Part shown: piece by piece, positions 33,929-43,036 of the stretch | Layout of the letters: each line of letters opens with the position of its first letter | How positions within the stretch are numbered: position 1 is the stretch's first letter | Assembly: GCA_000719025.1 (NCBI GenBank) | Contig: JODP01000002.1 | Location: 659,464-723,463 of the forward strand | Source of the DNA: Kineosporia aurantiaca JCM 3230 | GTDB taxonomy: Bacteria > Actinomycetota > Actinomycetes > Actinomycetales > Kineosporiaceae | Direction: 5' to 3' | Length of the DNA stretch: 64,000 bases | The notes under the pieces: generated by a model | Seen by the model: the letters and a program-made list of their open reading frames with translations, nothing else | Database searches by the model: none | Told to the model about the DNA's origin: nothing | Made by a program: the position numbers and the translations under genes

Positions 33929-35437
33929 TTACTTCTTGCGGGAACGCTTCTCGCGCGGCCGCACCGAGACCTCGATCGGGGTGCCCTCGAAGCCGAACTC
34001 CTCACGCAGCCGGCGCTCGATGAACCGGCGGTACCCGGCCTCGAAGAACCCGCTGGTGAACAGCACGAACCGGGGCGGCTTGGTGGAGACCTGCGAGCCG
34101 TAGAGGATCCGGGGCTGCTTACCGCCGCGCACCGGGTGCGGGTGCGACTGCATGATCTCGGCCAGCAGCGAGTTCAGCTTGCCGGTGGGCACCCGCTTCT
34201 CCCACGACTCCAGCGCCGTGTCGAGCGCCGGGGTCAGCCGGTTGACGTGCCAGGTGGTCTGCGCGGAGACGTTGATCCGGGGCGCCCACTGGACCTGCAC
34301 CAGGTCGGTCTCGAACTCGCGCTCGAGGAACTTGCGGCGCTCCTCGTCCATCAGGTCCCACTTGTTGTAGGCCAGGATCATCGCGCGGCCGGAGTCCACC
34401 ACCATCGAGATGATCCGCTGGTCCTGCTCGGACAGCGGCTCGCTGGAGTCCAGCAGGATGACGGCCACTTCGGCCTTCTCCAGGGCGGCGTGGGTGCGCA
34501 GCGAGGCGTAGAAGTCGGCGCCGCGGGTGAGGTGCACCCGGCGCCGGATGCCCGCGGTGTCGACGAACTGCCACTTGCGGCCGTTGATGTCGATGACCTC
34601 GTCGACCGGGTCGCGGGTGGTGCCCGCCGTGGCGTCGACGACCACCCGGTTCTCCCCGGCCAGTGCGTTCAGCAGGCTGGACTTGCCGACGTTGGGCCGG
34701 CCCAGCAGCGCCACCCGGCGCAGGCCGGTGCCCCGCTCCACGCCGACCGCCGACTGCTCGGGCAGCGCGGCGAGCACCGCGTCGAGCAGGTCACCGCTGC
34801 CCCGGCCGTGCAGCGCGGAGACCGGGTAGGGCTCGCCCAGGCCGAGCGACCAGAGCGAGCTGGCCTCCAGCTCACCGCGGGTGTCGTCGACCTTGTTGGC
34901 CGCCAGGATCACCGGCTTCTTGGTCCGGCGCAGCAGCTTCACCACGGCCTCGTCGGTCGCGGTGGCGCCGACCTGGGCGTCCACCACGAACAGCACCGCG
35001 TCGGCGAGCTCGATGGCGACCTCGGCCTGCTCGGCCACCCGGCCGGCCAGGCCCTTCGCGTCCCGCTCCCAGCCCCCGGTGTCGACCACGACGAAACGCC
35101 GCCCGGCCCACTCGGTCTCGTAACGGACCCGGTCGCGGGTCACCCCGGGGACGTCCTCGACGACCGCCTCGCGACGGCCGAGCACGCGGTTGACCAGCGT
35201 GGACTTACCCACGTTGGGACGGCCGACGATGGCCAGGACCGGCAGTGGGCCGGTGCTCTCGTCGTCCTCGTAGTCCTCGCCCTCGGCGTCGAGCAGCCGG
35301 AGGTCGGACTCGGACAGGTCGTACTCCGAGAGCCCGGCCCGCAATGCGGTGTCCAGGCCCGGAGTTTCGGGTTCTTCGGCTCCGTAGCCGGCCGCCACGT
35401 CGTAGACGACGGGCTCGGAATGGTCTTGCTCGGACAT
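33929..35437 (-). CDS. der: Ribosome biogenesis GTPase Der (EngA)
   Basis: Essential GTPase for 50S subunit assembly, with two tandem G domains and a KH-like C-terminus. Domain 1 has VGRPNVGKST, DTGGWERD and NKVD; domain 2 has LGRPNVGKSS, DTAGIRRR and NKWD; the C-terminal domain ends YRRFIERRLREEFGFEGTPIEV. At 502 residues it is slightly longer than usual because of an acidic N-terminal extension (about 60 residues, LLDAEGEDYEDDESTG), as in actinobacteria. ATG overlaps the cmk stop. Orthologue of M. tuberculosis Rv1713 by order and sequence. Confidence 0.97.
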   Translation of the reverse strand: MSEQDHSEPVVYDVAAGYGAEEPETPGLDTALRAGLSEYDLSESDLRLLDAEGEDYEDDESTGPLPVLAIVGRPNVGKSTLVNRVLGRREAVVEDVPGVTRDRVRYETEWAGRRFVVVDTGGWERDAKGLAGRVAEQAEVAIELADAVLFVVDAQVGATATDEAVVKLLRRTKKPVILAANKVDDTRGELEASSLWSLGLGEPYPVSALHGRGSGDLLDAVLAALPEQSAVGVERGTGLRRVALLGRPNVGKSSLLNALAGENRVVVDATAGTTRDPVDEVIDINGRKWQFVDTAGIRRRVHLTRGADFYASLRTHAALEKAEVAVILLDSSEPLSEQDQRIISMVVDSGRAMILAYNKWDLMDEERRKFLEREFETDLVQVQWAPRINVSAQTTWHVNRLTPALDTALESWEKRVPTGKLNSLLAEIMQSHPHPVRGGKQPRILYGSQVSTKPPRFVLFTSGFFEAGYRRFIERRLREEFGFEGTPIEVSVRPREKRSRKK

Positions 35438-36204
35438 CAGGAAACGGCACCAGCCCTGGCTGATTCGTCGAGGTCGGCGACCGAGCCGGAGCCCGTCACG
35501 GTGCGCGCGACGGCGGCCAGCACGGCATCGACGGTCTGCTCGAAGTCGAGCGCCGAGGAGTCCAGGTGCAGCACGCCGTCGGCAGCGACCTCGAAGTTGG
35601 AAACGGTGGAGTCGTCGGAGTCGCGACGCACGATCTGGTCGCGCGTGGCCTCGACGGACGCGGCGTCGGCGGCGCCGTGCAGTTCCTTGGCCCGCCGGGC
35701 CAGGCGCGCGGCCTCGCTGGCGGTGAGCAGGATCCGCACATCGGCGTCGGGGGCGACGACGGTGGTGATGTCGCGGCCCTCGGCCACGACCCCTTCATGA
35801 ACGCCGGAACGGGCGGCGGCGATCAGGTCCCGCTGACGGCGGAGCAGCTCGGCCCGCACGTCGAGGTTGGTCGCGACCTTGGAGACCACGGTCGAGATCC
35901 CGGTCTCGCGGATGGCCGCCGCGACGTCGTGACCGGCCACCCACACGCCCGGGGCGGCCGGGTCGGTGGCCATGGTCAGGTCCAGGTTGCGCACGTGCTC
36001 GGCCACCGCTGCGGGCGACTCAAGATCGATCCCCGCCTGCAGCACCGACCAGGTCGCCGCCCGGTACATCGCGCCGGTGTCCAGGTACTCCAGACCGAGC
36101 CGCCGGGCGACCTCGCGGGAGACACTGGACTTGCCCGAGCCGGAGGGGCCGTCCACGGCGATCACCAGGGGGCGCACTTCGTTCAGGGCGGACTGCGCGG
36201 ACAC
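35437..36204 (-). CDS. cmk: Cytidylate kinase
   Basis: Phosphorylates CMP and dCMP to the diphosphates in pyrimidine salvage. 255 residues with P-loop VDGPSGSGKSSVSREVARRLG, YLDTGAMYRA, the CMP-binding insert VATNLDVRAELLRRQRDLIA, EGRDITTVVAPDADVRILLTAS, and the basic ATRDQIVRRDSDDSTV. GTG at 36204 is preceded by GGAGG at seven bases; the frame is open further upstream but without homology. Overlaps der by one base (ATGA), the usual cmk-der pair (Rv1712-Rv1713). Confidence 0.96.
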   Translation of the reverse strand: MSAQSALNEVRPLVIAVDGPSGSGKSSVSREVARRLGLEYLDTGAMYRAATWSVLQAGIDLESPAAVAEHVRNLDLTMATDPAAPGVWVAGHDVAAAIRETGISTVVSKVATNLDVRAELLRRQRDLIAAARSGVHEGVVAEGRDITTVVAPDADVRILLTASEAARLARRAKELHGAADAASVEATRDQIVRRDSDDSTVSNFEVAADGVLHLDSSALDFEQTVDAVLAAVARTVTGSGSVADLDESARAGAVS

Positions 36205-36308
36205 GGTGATACCTCCGGGTGATCGGGCGGGGTTGGGCGTGGGGACGCCCCACACGTTCATGACCTTCCTAGGTTAGTCGAGTTGACGCAGATGAACGTC
36301 ATCGCGCT

Positions 36309-36325
36309 GGAAGGGCCACCCTTCC
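36309..36325 (-). terminator. Small hairpin after lipoprotein gene
   Basis: GGAAGGG/CCCTTCC with a three-base loop, 30 bases after the lipoprotein stop and upstream of cmk. There is no T-run; a weak terminator or attenuator at best. Confidence 0.35.
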
Positions 36326-36354
36326 GGGCGTCCGGTTACGGGGGTTTGGTTGCG

Positions 36355-37119
36355 CTATGTCGCCTTCTGGCCGGCCGCCGACAGCGGGTGGGCCGGTGCC
36401 TTGACGGTGAAGTCCTGGTTCCAGTCCGCGTAGGTCTCGGTGGAGTCCGGCGCGACGACGGCGACCAGATCGGCCACCCCTTCGGCGGCCAGGAAGGCCT
36501 CCTGGGCCTCCCCCTGCACCTTCAGCCCCATCGTCGGGCGCCGGCCGAAGGAACCGGTCTTCCCCTTCCCGGGCTCGTCGGCCACCACCCAGGCCTGGTC
36601 CGCGTCCGGAATGCCGCCGATCACCGTGTCCATGTCGGCCAGGTCCAGGATGTCGGCGAACACCCCGGCCCCGGTGATCTCGATCCACCGGCCCCGCACC
36701 ACGGCGGTCACCTTCGGGTCGGTCCCGAAGACGGCCCGCAGCGCCTTCTTCCCCAGGCGCACGTACCCCTTGCCGCCGGTGAGGATCACTCGCATCGGCC
36801 CCATCGGCGTCACCACCGAACCCTGGGCCTGCCCCTTCCGGTTGACCCGGAGGTCGAACTGGATGACGTGGGCCGGGTCCTTGGGCGTCGTCCGGGCGTG
36901 CACCGAGGTGGCCTGCTTCAGGTTCTGGTGCATCGCATCGATCAGGTTCTGGGCATAGATGTCACCTTCGGCCGCGGCCGGGAGAGCCGCTGCCCCGGAA
37001 CGGCTCTGGTGCGATGCGACGGCGGTTCGGGGTGCCGGGACGCTCGAACTGCAGCCGGCCGCCAGGAGTGCGCAGGCCAGAACGGGGATCAGAGCGGCCC
37101 GGGGCACGCTGACGGACAT
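36355..37119 (-). CDS. Putative lipoprotein
   Basis: A 254-residue secreted lipoprotein. A hydrophobic signal ALIPVLACALLAAGC ends in a clear lipobox (LLAAG-C, Cys at about 23), followed by a Ser/Pro/Ala linker and a soluble domain. That domain (YAQNLIDAMHQNLKQATSVHA, IQFDLRVNRKGQAQGSV, VRLGKKALRAVFGTDP, GRWIEITG) recalls the LppX/LprG-type lipid-binding lipoprotein fold, but the match is not strong enough to name. It is located outside the membrane. It lies between tyrA and cmk on the same strand; this insertion is not part of the mycobacterial order. Confidence 0.78.
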   Translation of the reverse strand: MSVSVPRAALIPVLACALLAAGCSSSVPAPRTAVASHQSRSGAAALPAAAEGDIYAQNLIDAMHQNLKQATSVHARTTPKDPAHVIQFDLRVNRKGQAQGSVVTPMGPMRVILTGGKGYVRLGKKALRAVFGTDPKVTAVVRGRWIEITGAGVFADILDLADMDTVIGGIPDADQAWVVADEPGKGKTGSFGRRPTMGLKVQGEAQEAFLAAEGVADLVAVVAPDSTETYADWNQDFTVKAPAHPLSAAGQKAT

Positions 37120-37245
37120 CGCGAATCCATTCGCCGAAGATGCGGGGACGCCCTTCGGAATACCTTGCGCGGCAGGAGATCCGGAGTCTTCCGAGGGGCC
37201 GCGTCAGCATACGGCCAACTGATCATCACTGTCCCGATGAACAGT

Positions 37246-38340
37246 TCAGGCCACGACGTGCCAGCCGCGCTCGGTCAGCGCCCGCTCCAGTTCGTCCCGC
37301 ACCGCCGGCAGCACCGAGACGCTGCCCAGGCCGACCCGGGCGCCCGGGGCGTGCTCCAGGCTGAACTCCTCGACGTTGATCCCGGCCTCGCCGATGTCGT
37401 CGAACAGCCGGGCCAGCTGGCCCGGCTGGTCCGGCAGCAGTGCGGTGACCACGGCGTAGCGGGTCGGCGGCTCGCCGTGCTTGCCGGGGATCCGCTCGCG
37501 GCCCTCCCGGCCGTTGTGGATCACCTGGGCGATCGCGGCCCGGCCGCCCCGGCCCGGGTCGGCGGCCAGGGCGTCCAGCGCCGTGATCAGCCCGTCGAGA
37601 TCGGTACGGAGGTCCTTGAGGACGCCGGTCACCGGGGCCGCGTTGGCGGAGAGGATCTGGGCCCAGAGCATCGGGTCGCTGTCGGCGATCCGGGTCACGT
37701 CCCGCAGGCCCTGCCCGGCCAGCCCGACGGCCGGGTCGGCCGCCTTGACCAGGCGGCCGGCGACCAGGCTGGCCGCCAGCTGGGGCACGTGCGAGATCAG
37801 GGCGACCGCCTCGTCGTGCTCGGAGGCAGGCATGAACACCGGCGCGGCGCCGAGCGCCAGGGCCAGCATCCGCACCGGCTCGCAGCGCTGCCGGTCGGTG
37901 CCGCAGACCACCCAGGGGCGACCGAGGAAAAGATCGGCGCGGGCCGCGGTTGGCCCGGAGCGTTCCCGGCCCGCCATCGGATGGCCACCGACGTACCGAT
38001 CGGCACCAAGGACGTCCTTCATCGCCACCGCAATCGCGCCCTTGACGCTCGCCACGTCGGTGACGACCGCCTCCGGATGAGCGGCCAGCTCGGCCGCCAC
38101 AACCGCGGCGGTGACATCGGGCGGGGCGCCGACGACGACCAGGTCCACCGGGACGTCGCCCGGGTCGGGCTCACCGGCGCCGACGTCCCGGGCCAGGGCG
38201 AGGGCGGTCGGGGACGGGTCGTGCAGGAGTACCCGCACGCCCATCCCGCTCAGGCCCAGGCCGACGCTCGTGCCCAGCAGACCGGTGCCGACGATGCGGA
38301 CGGTGCCGAGATCGGCCGCCGCGCCCGGGTCCAGACTCAT
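37246..38340 (-). CDS. tyrA: Prephenate dehydrogenase with ACT domain
   Basis: Converts prephenate to 4-hydroxyphenylpyruvate with NAD(P), the tyrosine branch of aromatic amino-acid synthesis. 364 residues: Rossmann motif VRIVGTGLLGTSVGLGLS, VTDVASVKG, the GGHPMAGRERSGPTAA substrate loop, SEHDEAVALISHVPQLAAS and DVTRIADSDPMLW. A C-terminal ACT-type regulatory domain spans about 285-360 (AVVTALLPDQPGQLARLFDDIGEAGINVEEF), so feedback control by tyrosine is likely. ATG at 38340. Downstream of the pseudouridine synthase gene with nine bases between. Confidence 0.95.
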   Translation of the reverse strand: MSLDPGAAADLGTVRIVGTGLLGTSVGLGLSGMGVRVLLHDPSPTALALARDVGAGEPDPGDVPVDLVVVGAPPDVTAAVVAAELAAHPEAVVTDVASVKGAIAVAMKDVLGADRYVGGHPMAGRERSGPTAARADLFLGRPWVVCGTDRQRCEPVRMLALALGAAPVFMPASEHDEAVALISHVPQLAASLVAGRLVKAADPAVGLAGQGLRDVTRIADSDPMLWAQILSANAAPVTGVLKDLRTDLDGLITALDALAADPGRGGRAAIAQVIHNGREGRERIPGKHGEPPTRYAVVTALLPDQPGQLARLFDDIGEAGINVEEFSLEHAPGARVGLGSVSVLPAVRDELERALTERGWHVVA

Positions 38341-38349
38341 CCCCGGCCT

Positions 38350-39258
38350 CTACAGCCCGGCTGCCTCGAAGAGCCGGCTGAGCTCCTCACCGTGGATCGC
38401 CCGGGTCCGGCCGGAGCGCAGGCCGCCCATCCGGACCGGCCCGATCTCGGTCCGGCAGAGCTGCAGCACCGGGTAGCCGACCTCGGCCATCATCCGCCGG
38501 ACGATGTGGTTGCGGCCCTCGTGCAGGGTGACCTCGAGCAGGGCCTTGCCGGGCCGGGAGTCGACCATCCGGAAGGAGTCGACCTTGACCGGGCCGTCCT
38601 CCAGCTCCACCCCGGCCCGCAGCTTCTTGCCCAGGTCCTTGGCCACCGGCCCGGCCACCTCGACCAGGTAGGTCTTGGGGACCTCGTGGCTGGGGTGGGT
38701 CAGGTGGTGAGCCAGGTCGCCGTCGTTGGTCAGGATCAGCAGGCCCTCGGTGGCGGTGTCCAGCCGGCCGACGTGGAACAGCCGCTCCTCGTGGGCGGTC
38801 GGGCGCTGGGACAGGATGTCGCCGACGCAGGGCCGGCCCTCCGGATCGGACATCGTGGTGACCACTCCCGGCGGCTTGTTCAGCGCCAGGTAGATCAGCG
38901 AGGTGTCGAGCTGCAGGCGCACCCCGTCGACGTGCACGACCGCCTTCTTCGGGTCGATCCGCACGCCGAGCTCGCGCACCGTGGTGCCGTCCACCTGCAC
39001 CCGGCCGGCCTCGATCAGGTCCTCACTGGCCCGGCGGGACGCGACGCCGGCCTGGGCCAGCACCTTCTGCAGCCGGACGCCGTCCGGATCGTGCACGTCC
39101 TTGGCCGGTTCCCGGGGCGAGCGGGCGACCGGCTTGGAGCCGACCGGGGCACCGCTGCGGTCGCGGCCCCCGACGCTGGCGCGCCGGGCTCCGGGAACCG
39201 TCGGGCTCTTGCCTTTTCGGTGGGGCTGGGGGCCCTTGCGGGGCTGGGGGGGAGTCAT
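38350..39258 (-). CDS. Pseudouridine synthase, RsuA/RluB family
   Basis: A 302-residue enzyme that isomerises uridine to pseudouridine in rRNA (RluB-like, probably 23S). A basic, disordered N-terminus of about 65 residues (RKGPQPHRKGKSPTV and on) precedes an S4 domain (VRLQKVLAQAGVASRRASEDLI). The catalytic domain has LIYLALNKPPGVVTTM, the catalytic Asp in LFHVGRLDTATEGLLILTND, KTYLVEVAGPV and EGRNHIVRRMM. ATG overlaps the scpB stop by four bases. Orthologue of Rv1711 by order. Confidence 0.93.
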   Translation of the reverse strand: MTPPQPRKGPQPHRKGKSPTVPGARRASVGGRDRSGAPVGSKPVARSPREPAKDVHDPDGVRLQKVLAQAGVASRRASEDLIEAGRVQVDGTTVRELGVRIDPKKAVVHVDGVRLQLDTSLIYLALNKPPGVVTTMSDPEGRPCVGDILSQRPTAHEERLFHVGRLDTATEGLLILTNDGDLAHHLTHPSHEVPKTYLVEVAGPVAKDLGKKLRAGVELEDGPVKVDSFRMVDSRPGKALLEVTLHEGRNHIVRRMMAEVGYPVLQLCRTEIGPVRMGGLRSGRTRAIHGEELSRLFEAAGL

Positions 39259-39953
39259 GCAACACCTGCCGGGAAGTCGTCGAGGGCGTCCACCTCGGGC
39301 AGGAACGGCGCCAGGGCAGGCAGCTCGTCCAGCGAGGTGAGACCCAGTTTGTGCAAGAAGGTCTGAGTGGTGCGGTACAAGGTTGCGCCGGTCTCCGGGT
39401 CGTTGCCGTCGTCCTCGACCAGGCCGCGGGTGACCAGGGTGCGCATCACTGCGTCCACGTTCACGCCACGGACGGCGGAGACCCGGGCCCGGCTCACCGG
39501 CTGCCGGTAGGCCACGATCGCCAGGGTCTCCAGGGCGGCCTGACTCAGTTTGGAGGTCTGGCCGTCAAGGACGAAGCGCGCCAGGACCGGTGAGAATTCC
39601 GGGCGGGTGTAGAAGCGCCAGCCCCCGGCCACCCGGCGCAGCTCGAACCCCCGGGCGTCGTTGTCGTACTCCGTCACCAGGCCGGCCAGCAGCTCGGTGA
39701 CCCGCTCGACGGTCACGTCCAGCGCGGCGGCCAGCTGGAGCTCCTCGACCGGCTGCTGGACCACCATCAGCACGGCCTCCAGAGCCGCCCGGGCCCCGCC
39801 CGGAAGATCGTCCAGATCGGGGACGTCGGTCAGCTCGGTCTGCGGTTCGCTTTCCGAAGGGGTCTCCGGGACGGCCTCGGCCACGGCCTCCGGATGGTTC
39901 TCCGGCTCGGTCGCCGCGTCGCTCGCCTCCCCGGGCCGTTCCTCGTCGTTCAC
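39255..39953 (-). CDS. scpB: Segregation and condensation protein B
   Basis: ScpB, the winged-helix (KITE) subunit of the SMC-ScpAB condensin that organises the chromosome and aids segregation. 232 residues: an acidic N-terminal tail of about 50 residues, then GGARAALEAVLMVVQQPVEELQLA, the FELRRVAGGWRFYTRPEFS segment, KLSQAALETLAIVAYRQPVSRARVSAVRGVNVDAVMRTLVTRGLV and TTQTFLHKLGLTSLDELP, all typical. GTG start. It is 76 bases downstream of scpA. Confidence 0.94.
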   Translation of the reverse strand: MNDEERPGEASDAATEPENHPEAVAEAVPETPSESEPQTELTDVPDLDDLPGGARAALEAVLMVVQQPVEELQLAAALDVTVERVTELLAGLVTEYDNDARGFELRRVAGGWRFYTRPEFSPVLARFVLDGQTSKLSQAALETLAIVAYRQPVSRARVSAVRGVNVDAVMRTLVTRGLVEDDGNDPETGATLYRTTQTFLHKLGLTSLDELPALAPFLPEVDALDDFPAGVA

Positions 39954-40029
39954 CCGTCCATGATGCCTTGTTCCGGGGACCGACCGTGACCATCGGCTCG
40001 CGAAAGCCTGTTATCAGACGACGGTCAGG

Positions 40030-40956
40030 TCAGGCCGAGCCGATCCGCTCCAGATCGGCCTCGGTCACCGATTCCGCGGGGGTGCTCTCCGGCTCGGCCG
40101 GTGCCTCGATCCCCTCGAACTCGTCCACCTCGATCTCCACCAGATCGGCCCCGGTCCACCGCACGGTCAGCTCGCCCAGCGGGGAGACCTGGTCGAACGC
40201 CACCGCGGCCTCACGGAACAACTCCAGCAGGGCGAGGAAGCGGGCGATCACGACCAGCTTGCCCTCGGCGTCCGACACCAGGGAACGGAAGCTCGCGGTC
40301 TGCACCCGGCGCAGCCGCTCGACGATCAGCGCGGCCTGTTCCCGCACACTTACCGCCGGGTTGTGCAGGTGGTCGAGCTTGACCTTGGGCGGTTCCTTCG
40401 GGGTGAGGGCCTTGGCCGCGAGCTCGGCGAACTGCAGCGGGGTAAGCCCCAGCACCAGTTCCGGCAGCAGCTTGGTGAGGTGCTCCTCGATCGGCACGTC
40501 CCGCGGCGAGCGTTTGGTCTCAGCCTCGATCCGGGTGGTCAGCGTGGCCGCCACGTCCTTGAACGCCCGGTACTGCAGCAGCCGGGCGAACAGCAGGTCG
40601 CGGGCCTCCAGCAGGGCCAGGTCCTCGTCGTCCTCGACCTCGGCGGCGGGCAGCAACCGGGCCGCCTTGAGATCCAGCAGGGTGGCCGCGACCAGCAGGA
40701 ACTCGCTCACCTCGCCGAGGTCCCAGTCCGCCCCGAGCGCCCGCACGTAGGCCAGGAAGTCGTCGGTCACCTGGGCGATCGCGATCTCGGTGACGTCCAG
40801 CTTGTGCTTCGAGATCAGGCCCAGCAGCAGGTCGAAGGGCCCGTCGAAGTTGTCGAGGTGCACCTCGAACCCGGTCGAACGGCCGGGCAGCACGCCGCCC
40901 GGGGTCTCTTCCGGAACCGGCGCGTCCAGCGTGGTGGTGCTCTCCTGAATGCTCAA
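40030..40956 (-). CDS. scpA: Segregation and condensation protein A
   Basis: ScpA, the kleisin of SMC-ScpAB. 308 residues: FEVHLDNFDGPFDLLLGLISKHKLDVTEIAIAQVTDDFLAYV is the diagnostic start, followed by LGEVSEFLLVAATLLDLKAARLLP, the acidic AEVEDDEDLALLEARDLLFARLLQYRAFKDVA, and the C-terminal winged-helix region (GKLVVIARFLALLELFREAAVAFDQ). The start is placed at TTG 40956, two bases after the parA stop, because no ATG/GTG lies nearer before the homologous part; GTG about 22 codons later is the alternative. Coupled to parA. Confidence 0.94.
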   Translation of the reverse strand: MSIQESTTTLDAPVPEETPGGVLPGRSTGFEVHLDNFDGPFDLLLGLISKHKLDVTEIAIAQVTDDFLAYVRALGADWDLGEVSEFLLVAATLLDLKAARLLPAAEVEDDEDLALLEARDLLFARLLQYRAFKDVAATLTTRIEAETKRSPRDVPIEEHLTKLLPELVLGLTPLQFAELAAKALTPKEPPKVKLDHLHNPAVSVREQAALIVERLRRVQTASFRSLVSDAEGKLVVIARFLALLELFREAAVAFDQVSPLGELTVRWTGADLVEIEVDEFEGIEAPAEPESTPAESVTEADLERIGSA

Positions 40957-40958
40957 GG

Positions 40959-41885
40959 TCAGGCCGCGTCGCCCCGCGAGATGAGCTCGCGCGCCAGCAG
41001 GCGGTAGGCGTAGGCGCCGGCGTGCGAGGACGCGTAGGTGGTGATCGGCTCGGCCGCCACCGACGCGTCCGGGAACTTCACCGTGCGCCCGATCACGGTG
41101 TGGAAGACCCGCTCGCCGAACGCCTCGACCACCCGGGAGACCACCTCGCGGCTGTGCAGGGTGCGCGGGTCGTACATGGTGGCCAGGATGCCGTCGACCT
41201 CCAGGCCCGGGTTCAGCCGGTCCTTCACCTTCTCGATCGTCTCGACCAGCAGGGCCACCCCGCGCAGCGCGAAGAACTCGCACTCCAGCGGGATCACCAC
41301 GCCGTGCGCCGCGGTCAGCGCGTTGATCGTGAGCAGGCCGAGCGAGGGCTGGCAGTCGACCAGGATCACGTCGTACTCGTCCAGCACCGGGCGCAGCGCG
41401 CGGGCCAGCGACGTCTCCCGGGCCACCTCACTGACCAGCTGCACCTCGGCCGCGGAGAGGTCGATGTTGGCCGGCAACAGGTCCAGGTTCTCGTGCTCGG
41501 TCGCCCGGATCGCCTCGGCGGCCGGGGTGTCCCGGTCCATCAGCACGTTGTAGATGGTCAGGTCCAGCTCGTGCGGGTTGATGCCGAGGCCGACCGACAG
41601 CGCGCCCTGCGGGTCGAAGTCGACCAGCAGCACCCGCCGGCCGTACTCGGCCAGCGCCGCGCCCAGGTTGATGGTCGACGTGGTCTTGCCGACGCCGCCC
41701 TTCTGGTTACACATGGCGATGATCCGCGCGGGCCCGTGCCCGGTCAGCGGCACCGGGTCGGGGAAGGACGGCATCGGGCGGCCGGTGGGTCCCTCACCAC
41801 CGGAACTGACCAGCAGCAGGCCGTCGCCCCCGCCCCGCTCGACGGCTATGTTGGACAAAGCCGCAGCGGATGTGTTGTTCGTCAC
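40959..41885 (-). CDS. ParA/Soj family ATPase
   Basis: A 308-residue Walker-type ATPase with the deviant Walker A CNQKGGVGKTTSTINLGAAL, LLVDFDPQGALSVGLG, VILVDCQPSLGLLTINAL and IPLECEFFALRGVALL. A variable 50-residue N-terminal extension precedes the domain. The gene directly precedes scpA-scpB and has no parB partner, so it is the actinobacterial scp-linked ParA homologue (Rv1708-like) rather than the origin-segregation ParA. It may link chromosome positioning to condensin. GTG start with GAGGAG upstream. Confidence 0.93.
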   Translation of the reverse strand: MTNNTSAAALSNIAVERGGGDGLLLVSSGGEGPTGRPMPSFPDPVPLTGHGPARIIAMCNQKGGVGKTTSTINLGAALAEYGRRVLLVDFDPQGALSVGLGINPHELDLTIYNVLMDRDTPAAEAIRATEHENLDLLPANIDLSAAEVQLVSEVARETSLARALRPVLDEYDVILVDCQPSLGLLTINALTAAHGVVIPLECEFFALRGVALLVETIEKVKDRLNPGLEVDGILATMYDPRTLHSREVVSRVVEAFGERVFHTVIGRTVKFPDASVAAEPITTYASSHAGAYAYRLLARELISRGDAA

Positions 41886-42046
41886 GTCGTCTCCTCGGTA
41901 GCGCTCGTCGACGGTGGGCCGACATCAGGGACATGACACCGGGCGTTTCGTCGATGCCTATCCTCGCGCGTTGCCGGTCGCGACCAGGCGAGGCTAGTCG
42001 GCGCGTCGTCTGGTACTCAAGCCAAGTTCCGCGCTATGTGCCTTCC

Positions 42047-43036
42047 TCAGGGCCGTAGGGCCCTTGGGTGCGCCGCTACATATACCTCACGCAACGTGTC
42101 CGCAGTAACACGGGTGTAGAGCTGGGTGGTGGTCACCGAGGCGTGTCCGAGCAGTTCCTGGACGACCCGGACGTCGGCCCCGCCTTCCAGGAGATGGGTC
42201 GCGAAGGAGTGCCGCAAGGTGTGCGGAGACACCTTCCCGGTCAGCCCGGCCCGGTCGGCGGCACCGGCCAGAACGGCCCAGGCGCTCTGCCGGGACAGCG
42301 GCCCACCTCGGGCGTTGAGGAACACGGCGGGTGAGCCTTTACCCCGCGCCGCCAGCTCCGGACGCCCGCGCACCAGATACGCCTCCACCGCGGCGACGGC
42401 GTAGCTGCCGATCGGCACGATGCGTTCCTTGTCGCCCTTACCCCGCAGCCGGACCAGGCCGGACTGCAGATCCAGATCGTCGATCGCGCACCCCACCGCC
42501 TCGCTGATCCGGGCGCCGCAACCGTAGAGCAGCTCCAGAAGTGCCCGATCGCGCAGACCGGTCGCTGTCTCTAGCGGACCGGCGGCGGCGAGCACTCGCT
42601 CCACCGCGTCCAGGCTGATTGCTTTGGGCAGCCGCTTCGGGGTGGAGGGCGGCTGCACCTGCCCCGCCGGATCAATCGCCGTGCGCCCCTCGAGCAGCAG
42701 GAACCGGTGGAACCCGCGCACCGCCACGACGTGCCGGGCGGCCGAGCTCGCGGACAGGGGGGCGGCTCCGTCCTCTCCGGTGCGGATGGCGGCCAGAAAA
42801 TTGGTGACGTCGCGCTCGGTCACCTCGGCGGGGTCGGTGAGCCGGTTCGCCAGCAGGAAATCGGCGTACCGGCGCAGGTCCCGGCGGTAGGCACCGAGGG
42901 TGTTGGCGGCCAGGCCGCGCTCGACGGCGAGGTGGTCGAGGTAACCGGACAGCGTCTCCTCGACGGGTGAGACCGCCGGAACATCGGAGTCGGAGGACGT
43001 CCGCGCCCCCGGGGCGGACGTCTGGACCGCCGTCAG
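42047..43036 (-). CDS. xerD: Tyrosine recombinase XerD (CTG start)
   Basis: Site-specific tyrosine recombinase that with XerC resolves chromosome dimers at dif. The N-terminal SAM-like DNA-binding domain (VEETLSGYLDHLAVERGLAAN, LGAYRRDLRRYADFLLANRL) precedes the catalytic domain with CGARISEAVG (Arg), GKGDKERIVPIG (Lys), SPHTLRHSFATHLLEGGAD (His-xx-Arg), LGHASVTTTQLYTRV (His and Tyr). No ATG/GTG/TTG precedes the N-terminal domain. A CTG at 43036, overlapping the ald stop, with GAGGTG upstream, gives 329 residues; the first standard start at 42823 would delete the domain. The Rv1701 orthologue by order. Confidence 0.93.
   Translation of the reverse strand: MTAVQTSAPGARTSSDSDVPAVSPVEETLSGYLDHLAVERGLAANTLGAYRRDLRRYADFLLANRLTDPAEVTERDVTNFLAAIRTGEDGAAPLSASSAARHVVAVRGFHRFLLLEGRTAIDPAGQVQPPSTPKRLPKAISLDAVERVLAAAGPLETATGLRDRALLELLYGCGARISEAVGCAIDDLDLQSGLVRLRGKGDKERIVPIGSYAVAAVEAYLVRGRPELAARGKGSPAVFLNARGGPLSRQSAWAVLAGAADRAGLTGKVSPHTLRHSFATHLLEGGADVRVVQELLGHASVTTTQLYTRVTADTLREVYVAAHPRALRP

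Noticed and set aside
42047..43036. Phage or island integrase
   Set aside because: Sequence and position next to parA-scpA-scpB match chromosomal XerD; no other phage genes nearby.
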